DNA from: Streptomyces sp. MA5143a
GTDB lineage: Bacteria; Actinomycetota; Actinomycetes; Streptomycetales; Streptomycetaceae
Direction: 5' to 3'
Length of the DNA: 64,000 bases
NCBI RefSeq assembly: GCF_900290235.1
Contig: NZ_OLMK01000042.1
Span: 62,001-126,000 of the forward strand
The notes beneath the pieces are model-generated. The model did not search any database and was not told the DNA's origin. It saw only the letters and a list, made by a program, of their open reading frames with translations. The position numbers and the translations under genes were made by a program. Of the stretch, positions 52,448-60,869 are shown one piece after another. The first letter of the stretch is position 1, and each line of letters starts with the position of its first letter.

Positions 52448-53986
52448 TCAGTGAACCCCCACCACCTCCGGCTCCTTCTCCTCGCCCGCGTCACCCGCCG
52501 GGGGCGCCTCCCCCTTGCCCGCCCCCTTCATCAGGAACAGCGCCAGCACGGCCGCACCCACGACCCCCGCCGCACCCACCGTGAAGCTGCTGGACACCGC
52601 GTCGGTGAACGCCTCGTGGACGGTCGAGACGAGCCCCGCGTCGTTCGTCCGCGCGGCCACGGCGAGCCCCTCGCCGATCGTCTCCCGCGCGGCGGCCGGC
52701 GCGGACTGCGGCATCTCGGAGGTGTACGTGCTGGACAGCACCGCACCCAGCACCGCCACACCGAACGCCGCACCCGCCTGCTGGATGGTGTCGTTGAGGG
52801 CGGAGCCGACACCCGCGTGCTCCTGGGGAACCGCCCCCATGAGCGCCGCGATCGCCGCCGGCATCGCGAGACCCGCGCCCGCGCCCATCAGCACCATCGC
52901 CACCGACAGCGTCCCGAAGCCGTCCCCGGGGGACAGCGTCGACAGGGTGGCGAACCCGCCGGCGATGACCAGCAGACCGGAGACGGCGAGCGCCCGGTTG
53001 CCGATCTTCTTGGCGAGCGCGGCGCCGACCCCGTTGAAGACGAGCGAGGCGACGGCCGCGGGCATGAAGGCGAGGCCGGTCTTCGTGGGCGAGTAGCCCA
53101 GCACGAACTGGAGGTACTGCGTGAGCACCAGCATCAGACCGCCGTTGGCGAACGTCAGCAGGACCAGCGAGAAGCTCGACCCGGTGAACACCCGGTTCCG
53201 GAACAGCGCCACGGGCATCATCGGCTCGGGGATCCGGGTCTCCCAGATCCCGAAGGAGACCAGCGCGACCACGGCCACCACGGCCGCCGTCAGCGTGGCG
53301 GGATGGGTGATGCCGTCCTTCGGCCACTCGTTGATCGCCCAGACCAGGGCTGTCATACCGACGACGGACAGCACCGTGCCGACCGGGTCCGGCTTGCGCC
53401 AGGGCCCCTTGGACTCCGGCATCAGCACCAGCGCCGAGACGATGGCGAGCGCCGCGATCGGGATGTTGATGAGGAAGACGGCGCCCCACCAGAAGTGGGC
53501 GATGAGGACACCGCCGAACACGGGCCCGCCGACCAGCCCGATCATGGCCACCGCGCTCCACGCGCCGATCGCCTTGGGCCGCTCGTCCTCGTCGAAGACC
53601 GTGATGAGGATGGACAGGGTGCTCGGCATCAGCAGAGCGCCGCCGATACCCATCAGCACACGGGCGAAGATCAGCATCTCCGCGCTGCCGGCCCAGGTGG
53701 CCAGCACGGAGGCGGCCCCGAACACCGTCAGGCCGATGATCATGACCTTGCGGCGGCCGTACCGGTCGGACAGGCTCCCCGCGGTCAGCAGCAGACCGGC
53801 GAAGACCAGCATGTACGACTCCAGGATCCACTGGATGTCCTGGGCGCTCGCCTTGAGGTCCTCGGCGATCGGTGGGACCGCCACCGTCAGCACCATGTTG
53901 TCGATGACCAGCACCAGCGTGCTGAGGCACAACACGATCAGGATCAGCCAGCGGCGTGGATGACGCTCCGTGACGTCGACTTCCAT
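52448..53986 (-). CDS. MFS drug exporter, DHA2 family (14 TM)
   Basis: 512 residues with about 14 hydrophobic helices. Motif A-type loop GSLSDRYGRRKVM after helix 2, motif C-like GGPVFGGVL in helix 5, and the first-helix signature LVLVIDNMVLTVAVPPIAEDL identify the EmrB/QacA (DHA2) branch, which pumps lipophilic or cationic drugs using protons. The C-terminus is a short Glu-rich tail. It is divergent from a TetR gene, and the shared region holds both an ARE-like site near this gene and a TetR operator near the other. I infer export of, or self-resistance to, the cluster product. Confidence 0.93.
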   Translation of the reverse strand: MEVDVTERHPRRWLILIVLCLSTLVLVIDNMVLTVAVPPIAEDLKASAQDIQWILESYMLVFAGLLLTAGSLSDRYGRRKVMIIGLTVFGAASVLATWAGSAEMLIFARVLMGIGGALLMPSTLSILITVFDEDERPKAIGAWSAVAMIGLVGGPVFGGVLIAHFWWGAVFLINIPIAALAIVSALVLMPESKGPWRKPDPVGTVLSVVGMTALVWAINEWPKDGITHPATLTAAVVAVVALVSFGIWETRIPEPMMPVALFRNRVFTGSSFSLVLLTFANGGLMLVLTQYLQFVLGYSPTKTGLAFMPAAVASLVFNGVGAALAKKIGNRALAVSGLLVIAGGFATLSTLSPGDGFGTLSVAMVLMGAGAGLAMPAAIAALMGAVPQEHAGVGSALNDTIQQAGAAFGVAVLGAVLSSTYTSEMPQSAPAAARETIGEGLAVAARTNDAGLVSTVHEAFTDAVSSSFTVGAAGVVGAAVLALFLMKGAGKGEAPPAGDAGEEKEPEVVGVH

Positions 53987-54031
53987 GACGAAACCTTTCG
54001 AACAGAGTGTGGGGCTGCTCCGGACCTCAAT

Positions 54032-54053
54032 AAAACCAGCAACGCGGTTTGTT
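54032..54053. promoter_or_regulatory. ARE-like site before the MFS exporter
   Basis: AAAACCAGCAAC and GCGGTTTGTTA make up the halves, 46-67 bp before the exporter start. The left half repeats that of 14201-14222, the right half that of 58388-58409. Confidence 0.65.
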
Positions 54054-54137
54054 ATCCAGTCGGTTTCGCGCCGCCCGCGCCGAACGTCTTCGAGTCGCCG
54101 CTTCGGGCCGTCGGTGTCCGTACGGCGTGCGCTCGTC

Positions 54138-54166
54138 GAACACCGTACGATGAGCGTACAGTGTTC
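54138..54166. promoter_or_regulatory. TetR operator upstream of the TetR gene
   Basis: GAACACCGTACG (54138-54149) and CGTACAGTGTTC (54155-54166) pair at 11 of 12 positions around ATGAG. A further half-site CCGTACGGTGTTT lies at about 54174-54186. Placed for autoregulation of the adjacent TetR gene. Confidence 0.75.
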
Positions 54167-54230
54167 GCAAGCTCCGTACGGTGTTTCCAGATGCCGTTAC
54201 CCTGAAGCCCGGGAAAGACGAGGAGGCCGC

Positions 54231-54983
54231 ATGTCCGAGAACCAGGTGATCCAGTCGGTGTGGACCCGCCCACGCCGCCAGAAGCGCGAGCAGCCCGCGC
54301 TGAGCCGGGAGGTCATCGTGGCCGAGGCGGTGCGGCTGCTGGACGAGGAGGGTGCCGCGGCGCTGAGCATGCGCCGCCTCGGCACCCGGCTGAACGCGGG
54401 CGCGACCTCGATGTACTCGCACGTGGCGAGCAAGGACGAGCTGATCGAGCTGGTCGTGGACCATGTCTACGGCGAGATGGAGGTGCCCGGTCCGGACGCG
54501 GCGAAGGACTGGCGGGCGGCGGCGTCGGCCTGTGCCCACAGTGTTCGTTCGACGATCTTGCGCCACCCCTGGATCGCCCCGATGCTGGGCGAGGTGGGTG
54601 TCTCCCTGGGGCCGAACTCGATGCGGCTCACGGAGGGCATGCTCGCCATGCTGGAGGAGGCGGGCTTCGATCTGGAGCAGGCCGACCATGTGGTGCGGAT
54701 CCTCTTCGCCTATGTGATCGGCATGACCACGAGCGAGGCCGCCTGGCTCACCATGCTGGCCCGCAGCGGGCAGAGCCAGGAGGACTGGACGCGCAAGGTG
54801 TGGCCGGCCGTCGAACAGGCCACCCGCGACTATCCGCACCTCCGCCGGCGCTACACCGCGCAGGAAGGCGGCCGCTCGTCCGAGGTCCTCGTGGACAACT
54901 TCGGCTACGGCCTCGACTGGGTTCTGGACGGCCTCCAATCCCGCCTGGACCAGGGCTCCCGGGAGGGGGCCGGGACCGGCTGA
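54231..54983 (+). CDS. TetR/AcrR-family repressor
   Basis: 250 residues. The HTH (AALSMRRLGTRLNAGATSMY followed by SHVASKDELIELVVDHV) is of the TetR class with the tyrosine-histidine Y-x-HV pattern; the C-terminal domain (residues ~85-220) resembles the TetR_C_1 type. The ATG at 54231 has GAGGAGG upstream. It is divergent from the MFS exporter, followed by a terminator, and probably binds the GAACACTGTACG-type palindrome found before its own gene, before the serine hydrolase and before the GtrA-like gene. It does not belong to the ArpA/AvaR receptor family. Its ligand is unknown; the cluster product is a reasonable guess. Confidence 0.92.
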   Translation: MSENQVIQSVWTRPRRQKREQPALSREVIVAEAVRLLDEEGAAALSMRRLGTRLNAGATSMYSHVASKDELIELVVDHVYGEMEVPGPDAAKDWRAAASACAHSVRSTILRHPWIAPMLGEVGVSLGPNSMRLTEGMLAMLEEAGFDLEQADHVVRILFAYVIGMTTSEAAWLTMLARSGQSQEDWTRKVWPAVEQATRDYPHLRRRYTAQEGGRSSEVLVDNFGYGLDWVLDGLQSRLDQGSREGAGTG

Positions 54984-55011
54984 CCGGTCCCCGACCCGCG
55001 CGTTCCGCGAA

Positions 55012-55048
55012 CCGTCCACGGCGTTCACCCCGGCCGTGGGCGGTTTTT
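55012..55048 (+). terminator. Rho-independent terminator after the TetR gene
   Basis: CCGTCCACGGC (55012-55022) pairs with GCCGTGGGCGG (55033-55043), one G-T mismatch, followed by TTTTT (55044-55048). Classical form with a U-tract, rare in this genome. Confidence 0.85.
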
Positions 55049-55062
55049 CCTTGGCTGATTAT

Positions 55063-55110
55063 GAACGCTGTACGGGCTTGCGCACAGTGTGCGCACTCCG
55101 TACAGTGTTC
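55063..55110. promoter_or_regulatory. Nested TetR-type palindromes before the serine hydrolase
   Basis: Outer arms GAACGCTGTACG (55063-55074) and CGTACAGTGTTC (55099-55110) enclose a perfect inner palindrome GCGCACA-G-TGTGCGC. Outer arms match those at 54138-54166; the inner one resembles the left arm at 5420. It lies 65 bp before the start. Confidence 0.7.
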
Positions 55111-55174
55111 ATCACACCGCACAACGTGTGGTCGGGGCAAGGCCATCGCTAACCAACCCTCCGAAGGACACGCC

Positions 55175-56812
55175 ATGTCGAAGAAGGCGCAGCAGGGCTC
55201 GAAGTGGAACGACCTCCGCACCTGGAGGGCGACCGGCAGCTGGGAGGCCAGCGACAGCTGGGGGCTGACCGGCACCTGGCGGATGGAGGGCGCCTCCGGC
55301 TCCTGGGACGCCCCGCAGGACACCTTCGGCAGGCCGCATCCGGCGCCCGAGCCCGACCCGCGGCCCGCGGCGGCCCCCGTGACCACCACCGAGGCCCCGG
55401 CCGCCGTCGCCGACGAGATCGAGCTGGCCACCGGCCGCCGTGTCGATCTCGGCCACTGGCAGCGCCGCCTCGACGACCTGCGCGAGGAGCACGACGTGCC
55501 CGGCGCGACCCTCGCCTTCGTGGTCGACGACGAGGTGCGGGAGCTGGCCAGCGGCGTCCTCAACCGGCAGACCGGCGTGGAGGCCACCACCGACTCCGTC
55601 TTCCAGCTCGGCTCGATCGCCAAGGTCTACACGGCCGCCCTGATCATGCAGCTCGTCGAGTCCGGCGACCTCGACCTGGACGCGCCCGTCGTCTCCGTGC
55701 TCCCGGAGTTCGCCACCATCGACCCCGAGGCCACCAAGGTCATCACCACCCGGATGCTGCTGTCCCACACCAGCGGCCTGACCTGCGACTTCCACCTCGA
55801 CACCGGGCGCGGAGACGACAGCCTCGCCAAGTACGTCGAGGCCGCCAAGGGCGTGGCGATGGACTGCCCGCCGGGCACGGCCGTGTCGTACAGCGGCATC
55901 GGGTACGTGGTGCTCGGCCGCATCGTGGAGGTGCTGACCGGCACGACCTGGGACCAGGCCCTCAAGGACCGGCTGCTCACCCCGCTCGGCCTCACCCACA
56001 CCATGACGCTCCCCGAGGAGGTCCTGCCGTTCCGCGCGGCGATGGGACATCTCGCCGGGCCGGACGGTGAGCAGACGCTCGCCCCGGCCTGGGACCTGAT
56101 GCCGCGCGCCGCCGGCCCCGCCGCCCGTGTCTGCGCCACCGCCGGTGACCTCGTCCGCTTCGCCAAGCTGCACCTCGACGGCGGCAAGGCGGCCGACGGC
56201 ACAACGGTCCTCGGCCCCGACTCGGTCGCCGCGATGCAGCAGCGCGAGACGGACGTGCCCGACAAGTGGACGGTGAGCGCCGACGGCTGGGGTCTCGGCT
56301 GGACCCTCTACGACTGGGACGGCGTGCCCGGCTTCGGTCACGACGGCGCCTCCATCGGCCAGTACGCCTACCTCCGGGTGGTGCCCGGCGCCGGTGTCGC
56401 CGTCGCCCTCCTCACCAACGGCGGCGGCTCCCGTCTGCTGTACGCCGACCTCCTGCGTGAACTCCTCGCCGACCTCGCCGGTGTGACCATGCCGGCGCCG
56501 TTCGCCCCCGCCGAGCAGCCGCCCGCCGTGGACATCACGCCGTGGGCCGGCACCTACAAGCGTGAGGGCGTCCTGATCACCGTCTCCGAGCGGGACGGCA
56601 GGCCGCACCTGGTGTACGCCTTCGTCGACGGCATGGCCGGCTACTCCCCGGACCTCGAGATGGAACTCGTCCCCCTCTCCGACACGGTCTTCGCCGGCGC
56701 GGGCGGCGGCGCCTCCTTCGCCGAGGACTGGATGCCGGTGGTCTTCTCCACCCTCGACGACGGCACGAAGTGCGCGTACATCGGCATGCGGGCGGCCCCG
56801 AAGACGGCGTGA
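55175..56812 (+). CDS. Serine hydrolase of the class C beta-lactamase family with Trp-rich N-terminus
   Basis: 545 residues. The first ~45 residues are an unusual tail with repeated Trp: TWRATGSW, SWGLTGTW and GASGSWD, without a signal peptide. A Pro/Ala linker follows. The catalytic domain (about 90-440) has SxxK in QLGSIAKVYTA near residue 148, the HTSGL segment, YSG in VSYSGIGY as the Tyr motif, and GHDGASIG where the third motif (HxG) is expected. A C-terminal beta domain (ITPWAGTYKREG) is like that of esterase/peptidase relatives. Family roles are D-amino-acid peptidase, esterase or transesterification. With D-piperazate in the product, a peptidase role is conceivable. Under a TetR-type operator. 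Confidence 0.87.
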   Translation: MSKKAQQGSKWNDLRTWRATGSWEASDSWGLTGTWRMEGASGSWDAPQDTFGRPHPAPEPDPRPAAAPVTTTEAPAAVADEIELATGRRVDLGHWQRRLDDLREEHDVPGATLAFVVDDEVRELASGVLNRQTGVEATTDSVFQLGSIAKVYTAALIMQLVESGDLDLDAPVVSVLPEFATIDPEATKVITTRMLLSHTSGLTCDFHLDTGRGDDSLAKYVEAAKGVAMDCPPGTAVSYSGIGYVVLGRIVEVLTGTTWDQALKDRLLTPLGLTHTMTLPEEVLPFRAAMGHLAGPDGEQTLAPAWDLMPRAAGPAARVCATAGDLVRFAKLHLDGGKAADGTTVLGPDSVAAMQQRETDVPDKWTVSADGWGLGWTLYDWDGVPGFGHDGASIGQYAYLRVVPGAGVAVALLTNGGGSRLLYADLLRELLADLAGVTMPAPFAPAEQPPAVDITPWAGTYKREGVLITVSERDGRPHLVYAFVDGMAGYSPDLEMELVPLSDTVFAGAGGGASFAEDWMPVVFSTLDDGTKCAYIGMRAAPKTA

Positions 56813-56843
56813 GGGCCCGGGAGCGCCGGGTTGTGACACGCGA

Positions 56844-56870
56844 GCGCCGGTCCCCCCGTGGGACCGGCGC
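56844..56870. terminator. Hairpin between the convergent serine hydrolase and acyltransferase genes
   Basis: GCGCCGGTCCC (56844-56854) and GGGACCGGCGC (56860-56870) are perfect 11-bp arms with loop CCCGT; suitable for both directions. Confidence 0.8.
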
Positions 56871-56889
56871 CCGACGTCGTGGCGCACGC

Positions 56890-58167
56890 TCACACGCCGG
56901 CCGTTCGCTTCTCCGGTTCCGCGATCGGCCGGTGCGACCGGATGCGGAACCGCCTCAGCAGCGGCATCTCGACGAACGTGTACGACAGCCAGCCGGCCAG
57001 CACCGACAGCGCCAGCACGAACGGCAGCAGAGCGAAGAACGCCCCCGTCCCCAGCTGCCCGAAGTCGCTGTCGAGCAGGTACCAGACGGTGACCTGCATG
57101 ATGATCAGGTGCCACAGGAACATCCCGCAGGAGTTCCGCCCGAGCCACACGAGCGTCGGCCGGGAGAGCAACCGCTCCGGCCCGCTGCCCTGCGCCAGCA
57201 GCAACGGCGCCGCCAGCCCCACCGCGACCACCATGTGGCAGACGTACTTGAGCGCGGCCTCCTCCTTCGTGAGCACGATCGACGCGATGCTGCCCGCCCA
57301 GTCCGTGTTGGACACGGCGAACGCCACGGCCGCCGCGCCCCAGAAGGCCCACGGGTTGTTCCGGACGAACTCCACGAACGCCAGCCGCTGCCCGGTACGC
57401 GCCTTCGCGGCGACCAGCGCGAGCAGCATCCCCGCCGCCAGGAACCCGAGGTAGCCGCGCAGCCACCACAGTGACGGCGGGCCCAGCGGGCTCGACGGGC
57501 TGGTGGCGACGAGCCAGGTGAAGTCGGCGACGATCACCGCGGTGAGCAACGCCCCCGCCAGCTTCAGGCTCTTGGTCGCCTTCAACGCCCGGTGCAGCAC
57601 GAACGCCGCCACGGGCAGCGCGATGTAGTAGTGCACCTCGGTGGCGAGGCTCCAGGTCTGCGCCCAGTTGGTCATGCCCGGATCGGTGCGCAGGTCCGCC
57701 CAGTTCTGCACGTGCTGCACGGTCAGCAGCCGCACCGTGCGCCACACGTCGCCGAGCTGCTCCCGGTTGAACACCACCAGCGCGGTGACCATGAACAGCC
57801 AGTACGCCGGGAAGATCCGCAGGACGCGGTGCCAGTAGTAGTGCAGCGTGTTCGGTGCCTTGCGGCCGCCGAGCGCGGCGTCGGCCCAGGGGCGGTAGAG
57901 CAGATAGCCGCTGATGATCAGGAAGATCGGGATCGCCACCAGGAAGCCCGTCATCACCGGGGCAAAGGGCCCCGGCTTGCCGGTCTTGTCGATGAGCGCT
58001 CCGGTCCACTGGGCGAGGTGCGCGACGAGCACCATCAGTGTCGCGATCGCGCGCAGGCCGTCGACCGCGGGCTCGAAGGTCCGCTCGGCCCGTACGGGGG
58101 ACTCCTTGGCGCCGGGCACGGCGCTGACCGGCGGTGCCGGCCGAGGTCTGTCCAGGGAAGTGGTCAC
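56890..58167 (-). CDS. Acyltransferase-3 family membrane protein
   Basis: About 425 residues from the GTG at 58167, chosen because GAGAGG lies nine bases upstream and because longer starts would run through the ARE palindrome. The N-terminal part has the family motifs RTFEPAVDGLRAIATLMVLV (usual R-x10-H region), then AHLAQWTG, the second helix with ISGYLLYRPW, and YWHRVLRIFPAYW; ten or so transmembrane helices follow, with the late FLWHLIIMQ helix. The enzymes O- or N-acylate sugars, lipids or natural products. It diverges from the MMPL gene, and each has its own ARE-like site. A role in acylating the product or a cell-surface lipid is possible. Confidence 0.88.
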   Translation of the reverse strand: MTTSLDRPRPAPPVSAVPGAKESPVRAERTFEPAVDGLRAIATLMVLVAHLAQWTGALIDKTGKPGPFAPVMTGFLVAIPIFLIISGYLLYRPWADAALGGRKAPNTLHYYWHRVLRIFPAYWLFMVTALVVFNREQLGDVWRTVRLLTVQHVQNWADLRTDPGMTNWAQTWSLATEVHYYIALPVAAFVLHRALKATKSLKLAGALLTAVIVADFTWLVATSPSSPLGPPSLWWLRGYLGFLAAGMLLALVAAKARTGQRLAFVEFVRNNPWAFWGAAAVAFAVSNTDWAGSIASIVLTKEEAALKYVCHMVVAVGLAAPLLLAQGSGPERLLSRPTLVWLGRNSCGMFLWHLIIMQVTVWYLLDSDFGQLGTGAFFALLPFVLALSVLAGWLSYTFVEMPLLRRFRIRSHRPIAEPEKRTAGV

Positions 58168-58217
58168 GGCGAAGGGCCTCTCGTTCGGTAGGGCGGTGCT
58201 GACGTTGGCCGGGACGC

Positions 58218-58240
58218 TAACAAACCGCTCACGCGGTTTT
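58218..58240. promoter_or_regulatory. ARE-like palindrome serving the acyltransferase
   Basis: AAACCGC-TCAC-GCGGTTT is a perfect inverted repeat with a TAAC flank on the left, 51 bp before the acyltransferase start. Confidence 0.7.
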
Positions 58241-58387
58241 CCAGATTGGCGAAAAGTGGTCGTTCGCCCTCCGCTCCGGCCGGGACCTCGCCCGGATGCT
58301 CTGGCCTGGCCATCTGCGGCTGAACCCAACTGCTCGAAACGCGGCGGATGTTCAAGTGTCCGATCCGTGCACTTCCTTGAAATGACC

Positions 58388-58409
58388 AAACCGCTCACGC
58401 GGTTTGTTA
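58388..58409. promoter_or_regulatory. ARE-like palindrome serving the MMPL gene
   Basis: Same AAACCGC-TCAC-GCGGTTT core as at 58222, followed by GTTA; 74-95 bp before the MMPL start. Confidence 0.7.
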
Positions 58410-58482
58410 AGGTGGCCGAGTTTTCGGAGTTTCGGAGTTTCCGACCCCCCACCCAGCGAACCCGACGGGAGTCCCCTTCGCC

Positions 58483-60717
58483 GTGGCTACGTTCCTCTAC
58501 AAACTGGGCCGACTCGCCTTCCGACGGCGAGGCCGGACAACACTGTTGTGGCTGCTGATCCTGGTCGGCGTGGGCTATGCCGCCTCCGCCGCGCCCGCGC
58601 CGCCCGCCGACACCTTCTCGATGCCGGGCACCGAGTCGCAGAAGGCCTTCGACCTGCTCAAGGAGCGCTTCCCGGACGCGAGCGCGGACGGCGCCACCGC
58701 CCGCGTGGTCGTCCGCGCACCCGAGGGCAAGGTCTCCGACCCCGCCCAGAAGGCCAAGGTCGAGCAGCTCCTCGCCGACCTCGCCGAGGCGCCCCTGGTC
58801 AAGGGCGTCGCCGACCCCTACCAGGCGGGAGCCGTCAGCAAGGACGGCACCACCGCCTACGCGACCGTCCTCTACGAGGTCGCCGCCACCGAACTGACCG
58901 ACAAGGCCAAGGACGCCCTCACCGAGGCCACGGCCGACGCCCGCAAGAGCGGACTGACCGTCGAGGCGGGCGGTGACGCCGTCGCCGTGGAGGCCGCCAA
59001 GAACAACGCCGAGTCCCTCGGCATCCTGGTCTCCGCCGTCGTCCTGCTGCTGACCTTCGGCTCGATGGTCGCCGCCGGCATGTCCCTGCTGACCGCCGTC
59101 ATCGGTGTCGGCGTCGGCATCTGCGGCATCACGGCGCTCGGCTCCACCCTCGGCCTGTCCAGCACGACCTCCACCCTGGCCCTGATGATCGGCCTGGCCG
59201 TCGGCATCGACTACGCCCTGTTCATCATCTCCCGCTACCGCTCCGAGATGCTGGAGGGCCGGGACCGCGAGGAGGCCGCCGGACGCGCCATCGGCACCGC
59301 GGGATCCGCCGTCGTCTTCGCGGGCCTGACCGTCATCGTCGCCCTCGCCGGCCTCGCCGTCGTCAACATCCCGATGCTCACCAAGATGGGCCTCGCCGCG
59401 GCCGGCACGGTCGCCGTCGCCGTCCTCATCGCCATCACCTTCGTCCCGGCGCTCCTCGGCTACGCCCCCTTCAAGTCACTGCCCCGCCGCGAGCGCAAGA
59501 AGATCTCCGGCAAGCCGCTCAGCGCCCGCCAGCAGCGCAAGGCCGCCAAGCGCGCCGCCAAGGCCAAACCCAACCTCGGCTCCCGCTGGGCCGGCTGGGT
59601 GCTGCGCCACCCGGTCGCCGTCCTGCTCCTCGGCGTCATCGGCCTCGGCGCCCTCGCCGTCCCGGCGGCGAGCCTGGAGCTGGGGCTGCCCGGCGAGGGC
59701 ACCATGGCCGAGGACACCACCCAGCGCAAGGCGTACGACATGCTGTCGGACTCCTTCGGCGCCGGCTTCAACGGCCCGCTGCTGCTGACCGTCGAGGCCA
59801 AGGACGCCAAGGCCGCCGCCGACCGCGTCGGCAAGGACCTCGCCGGCCGGCCCGGTGTCGCCTCCGTCAGCCCCGCCACCGTCAACAAGGCGGGCGACAC
59901 GGCGATGGTCAACGTCATCCCGACGACCGGCCCGACCGACGCGAAGACCGAGAAGCTGGTCCACTCCCTGCGCGCCGCCGCCGGCGGATTCGAGAAGGAG
60001 ATCGGCGCGACCGTCCTGGTCACCGGCCAGACCGCCCTGTTCATCGACTTCTCCGAGACCCTCGACGACGCGATGGTCCCGTACCTGGGCCTCGTCGTCG
60101 GACTCGCCTTCGTCCTGCTCGTCCTCGTCTTCCGCTCGGTCCTGGTGCCGCTGAAGGCGGCCCTCGGGTTCCTGCTGTCGGTGACCGCGGCACTCGGCGC
60201 CGTCGTGGCCGTCTTCCAGTGGGGCTGGCTCAAGGACGTCTTCGGCATCGACCAGCCCGGACCGATCATGAGCACCATGCCGATCTTCATGATCGGCGTC
60301 GTCTTCGGTCTCGCCATGGACTACGAGGTCTTCCTCGTCACCCGGATGCGTGAGGCCTACGTCCACGGCGAGCACCCCGGCGAGGCGGTCGTCACCGGCT
60401 TCCGGCACGGCGGCCGGGTGGTCGCCGCCGCCGCGATCATCATGGCGAGCGTCTTCTCCGGCTTCATCCTCGACGCCAACGACTTCGTCAAGATGATCGG
60501 CTTCGGTCTCGCCGTCGCCGTCCTCTTCGACGCCTTCGTCGTCCGGATGGCCATCGTGCCCGCCGTCCTCGCCCTCCTCGGCCGCTCCGCCTGGTGGCTG
60601 CCCCGCTGGCTGGACGCCGTCCTGCCCGACATGGACGTCGAGGGCGCCAAGCTCGCCACCGGCCGGCGCGGGGCGGTCCCGCACCAGCGCCGGCGCGAAC
60701 CGTCCCTCGTGGACTGA
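58483..60717 (+). CDS. MMPL-family (RND-type) membrane transporter
   Basis: 744 residues from a GTG. Layout of MmpL/RND proteins: helix 1 (LLWLLILVGVGYAAS), a large external loop, five clustered helices with VGIDYALFIISRYRSEM (GxxxDY motif) near residue 240, a second external loop and a second helix cluster with VFGLAMDYEVFLVTRMREAY near residue 610. Both DY proton-relay motifs are present. Such transporters export lipids, lipopeptides or glycolipids, or pump drugs. It is divergent from an acyltransferase and followed by a fatty-acyl-AMP ligase, pointing to a lipid-linked role. An ARE-like palindrome precedes it. Confidence 0.93.
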   Translation: MATFLYKLGRLAFRRRGRTTLLWLLILVGVGYAASAAPAPPADTFSMPGTESQKAFDLLKERFPDASADGATARVVVRAPEGKVSDPAQKAKVEQLLADLAEAPLVKGVADPYQAGAVSKDGTTAYATVLYEVAATELTDKAKDALTEATADARKSGLTVEAGGDAVAVEAAKNNAESLGILVSAVVLLLTFGSMVAAGMSLLTAVIGVGVGICGITALGSTLGLSSTTSTLALMIGLAVGIDYALFIISRYRSEMLEGRDREEAAGRAIGTAGSAVVFAGLTVIVALAGLAVVNIPMLTKMGLAAAGTVAVAVLIAITFVPALLGYAPFKSLPRRERKKISGKPLSARQQRKAAKRAAKAKPNLGSRWAGWVLRHPVAVLLLGVIGLGALAVPAASLELGLPGEGTMAEDTTQRKAYDMLSDSFGAGFNGPLLLTVEAKDAKAAADRVGKDLAGRPGVASVSPATVNKAGDTAMVNVIPTTGPTDAKTEKLVHSLRAAAGGFEKEIGATVLVTGQTALFIDFSETLDDAMVPYLGLVVGLAFVLLVLVFRSVLVPLKAALGFLLSVTAALGAVVAVFQWGWLKDVFGIDQPGPIMSTMPIFMIGVVFGLAMDYEVFLVTRMREAYVHGEHPGEAVVTGFRHGGRVVAAAAIIMASVFSGFILDANDFVKMIGFGLAVAVLFDAFVVRMAIVPAVLALLGRSAWWLPRWLDAVLPDMDVEGAKLATGRRGAVPHQRRREPSLVD

Positions 60718-60736
60718 CCCACCGAACGACGGCCCC

Positions 60737-60763
60737 GCCCGGCGGCTCCCCAGGCCGCCGGGC
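60737..60763 (+). terminator. Hairpin between MMPL and FAAL genes
   Basis: GCCCGGCGGC (60737-60746) and GCCGCCGGGC (60754-60763) pair perfectly across TCCCCAG, 20 bp after the MMPL stop. Confidence 0.65.
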
Positions 60764-60869
60764 AGAGCCCCTCTCCCCGCGAACGCCTCGGCCCCCCTCC
60801 CGACCCCCACCGTCGCGGTCCCTTCCTGAAGTCGCACCTCATCCACGACCGAAGAAACGGACCCTCACC

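Larger units (their letters stand above)
58168..58482. promoter_or_regulatory. Divergent promoter region between acyltransferase and MMPL genes
   Basis: 315 bp with no gene that I support, holding two near-identical ARE-like palindromes about 165 bp apart, each close to one of the two genes. Confidence 0.6.

Noticed and set aside
52327..52584. Plus-strand frame after argD
   Set aside because: Proline/serine low complexity and it runs through the 21-bp terminator into the antisense of the exporter gene.
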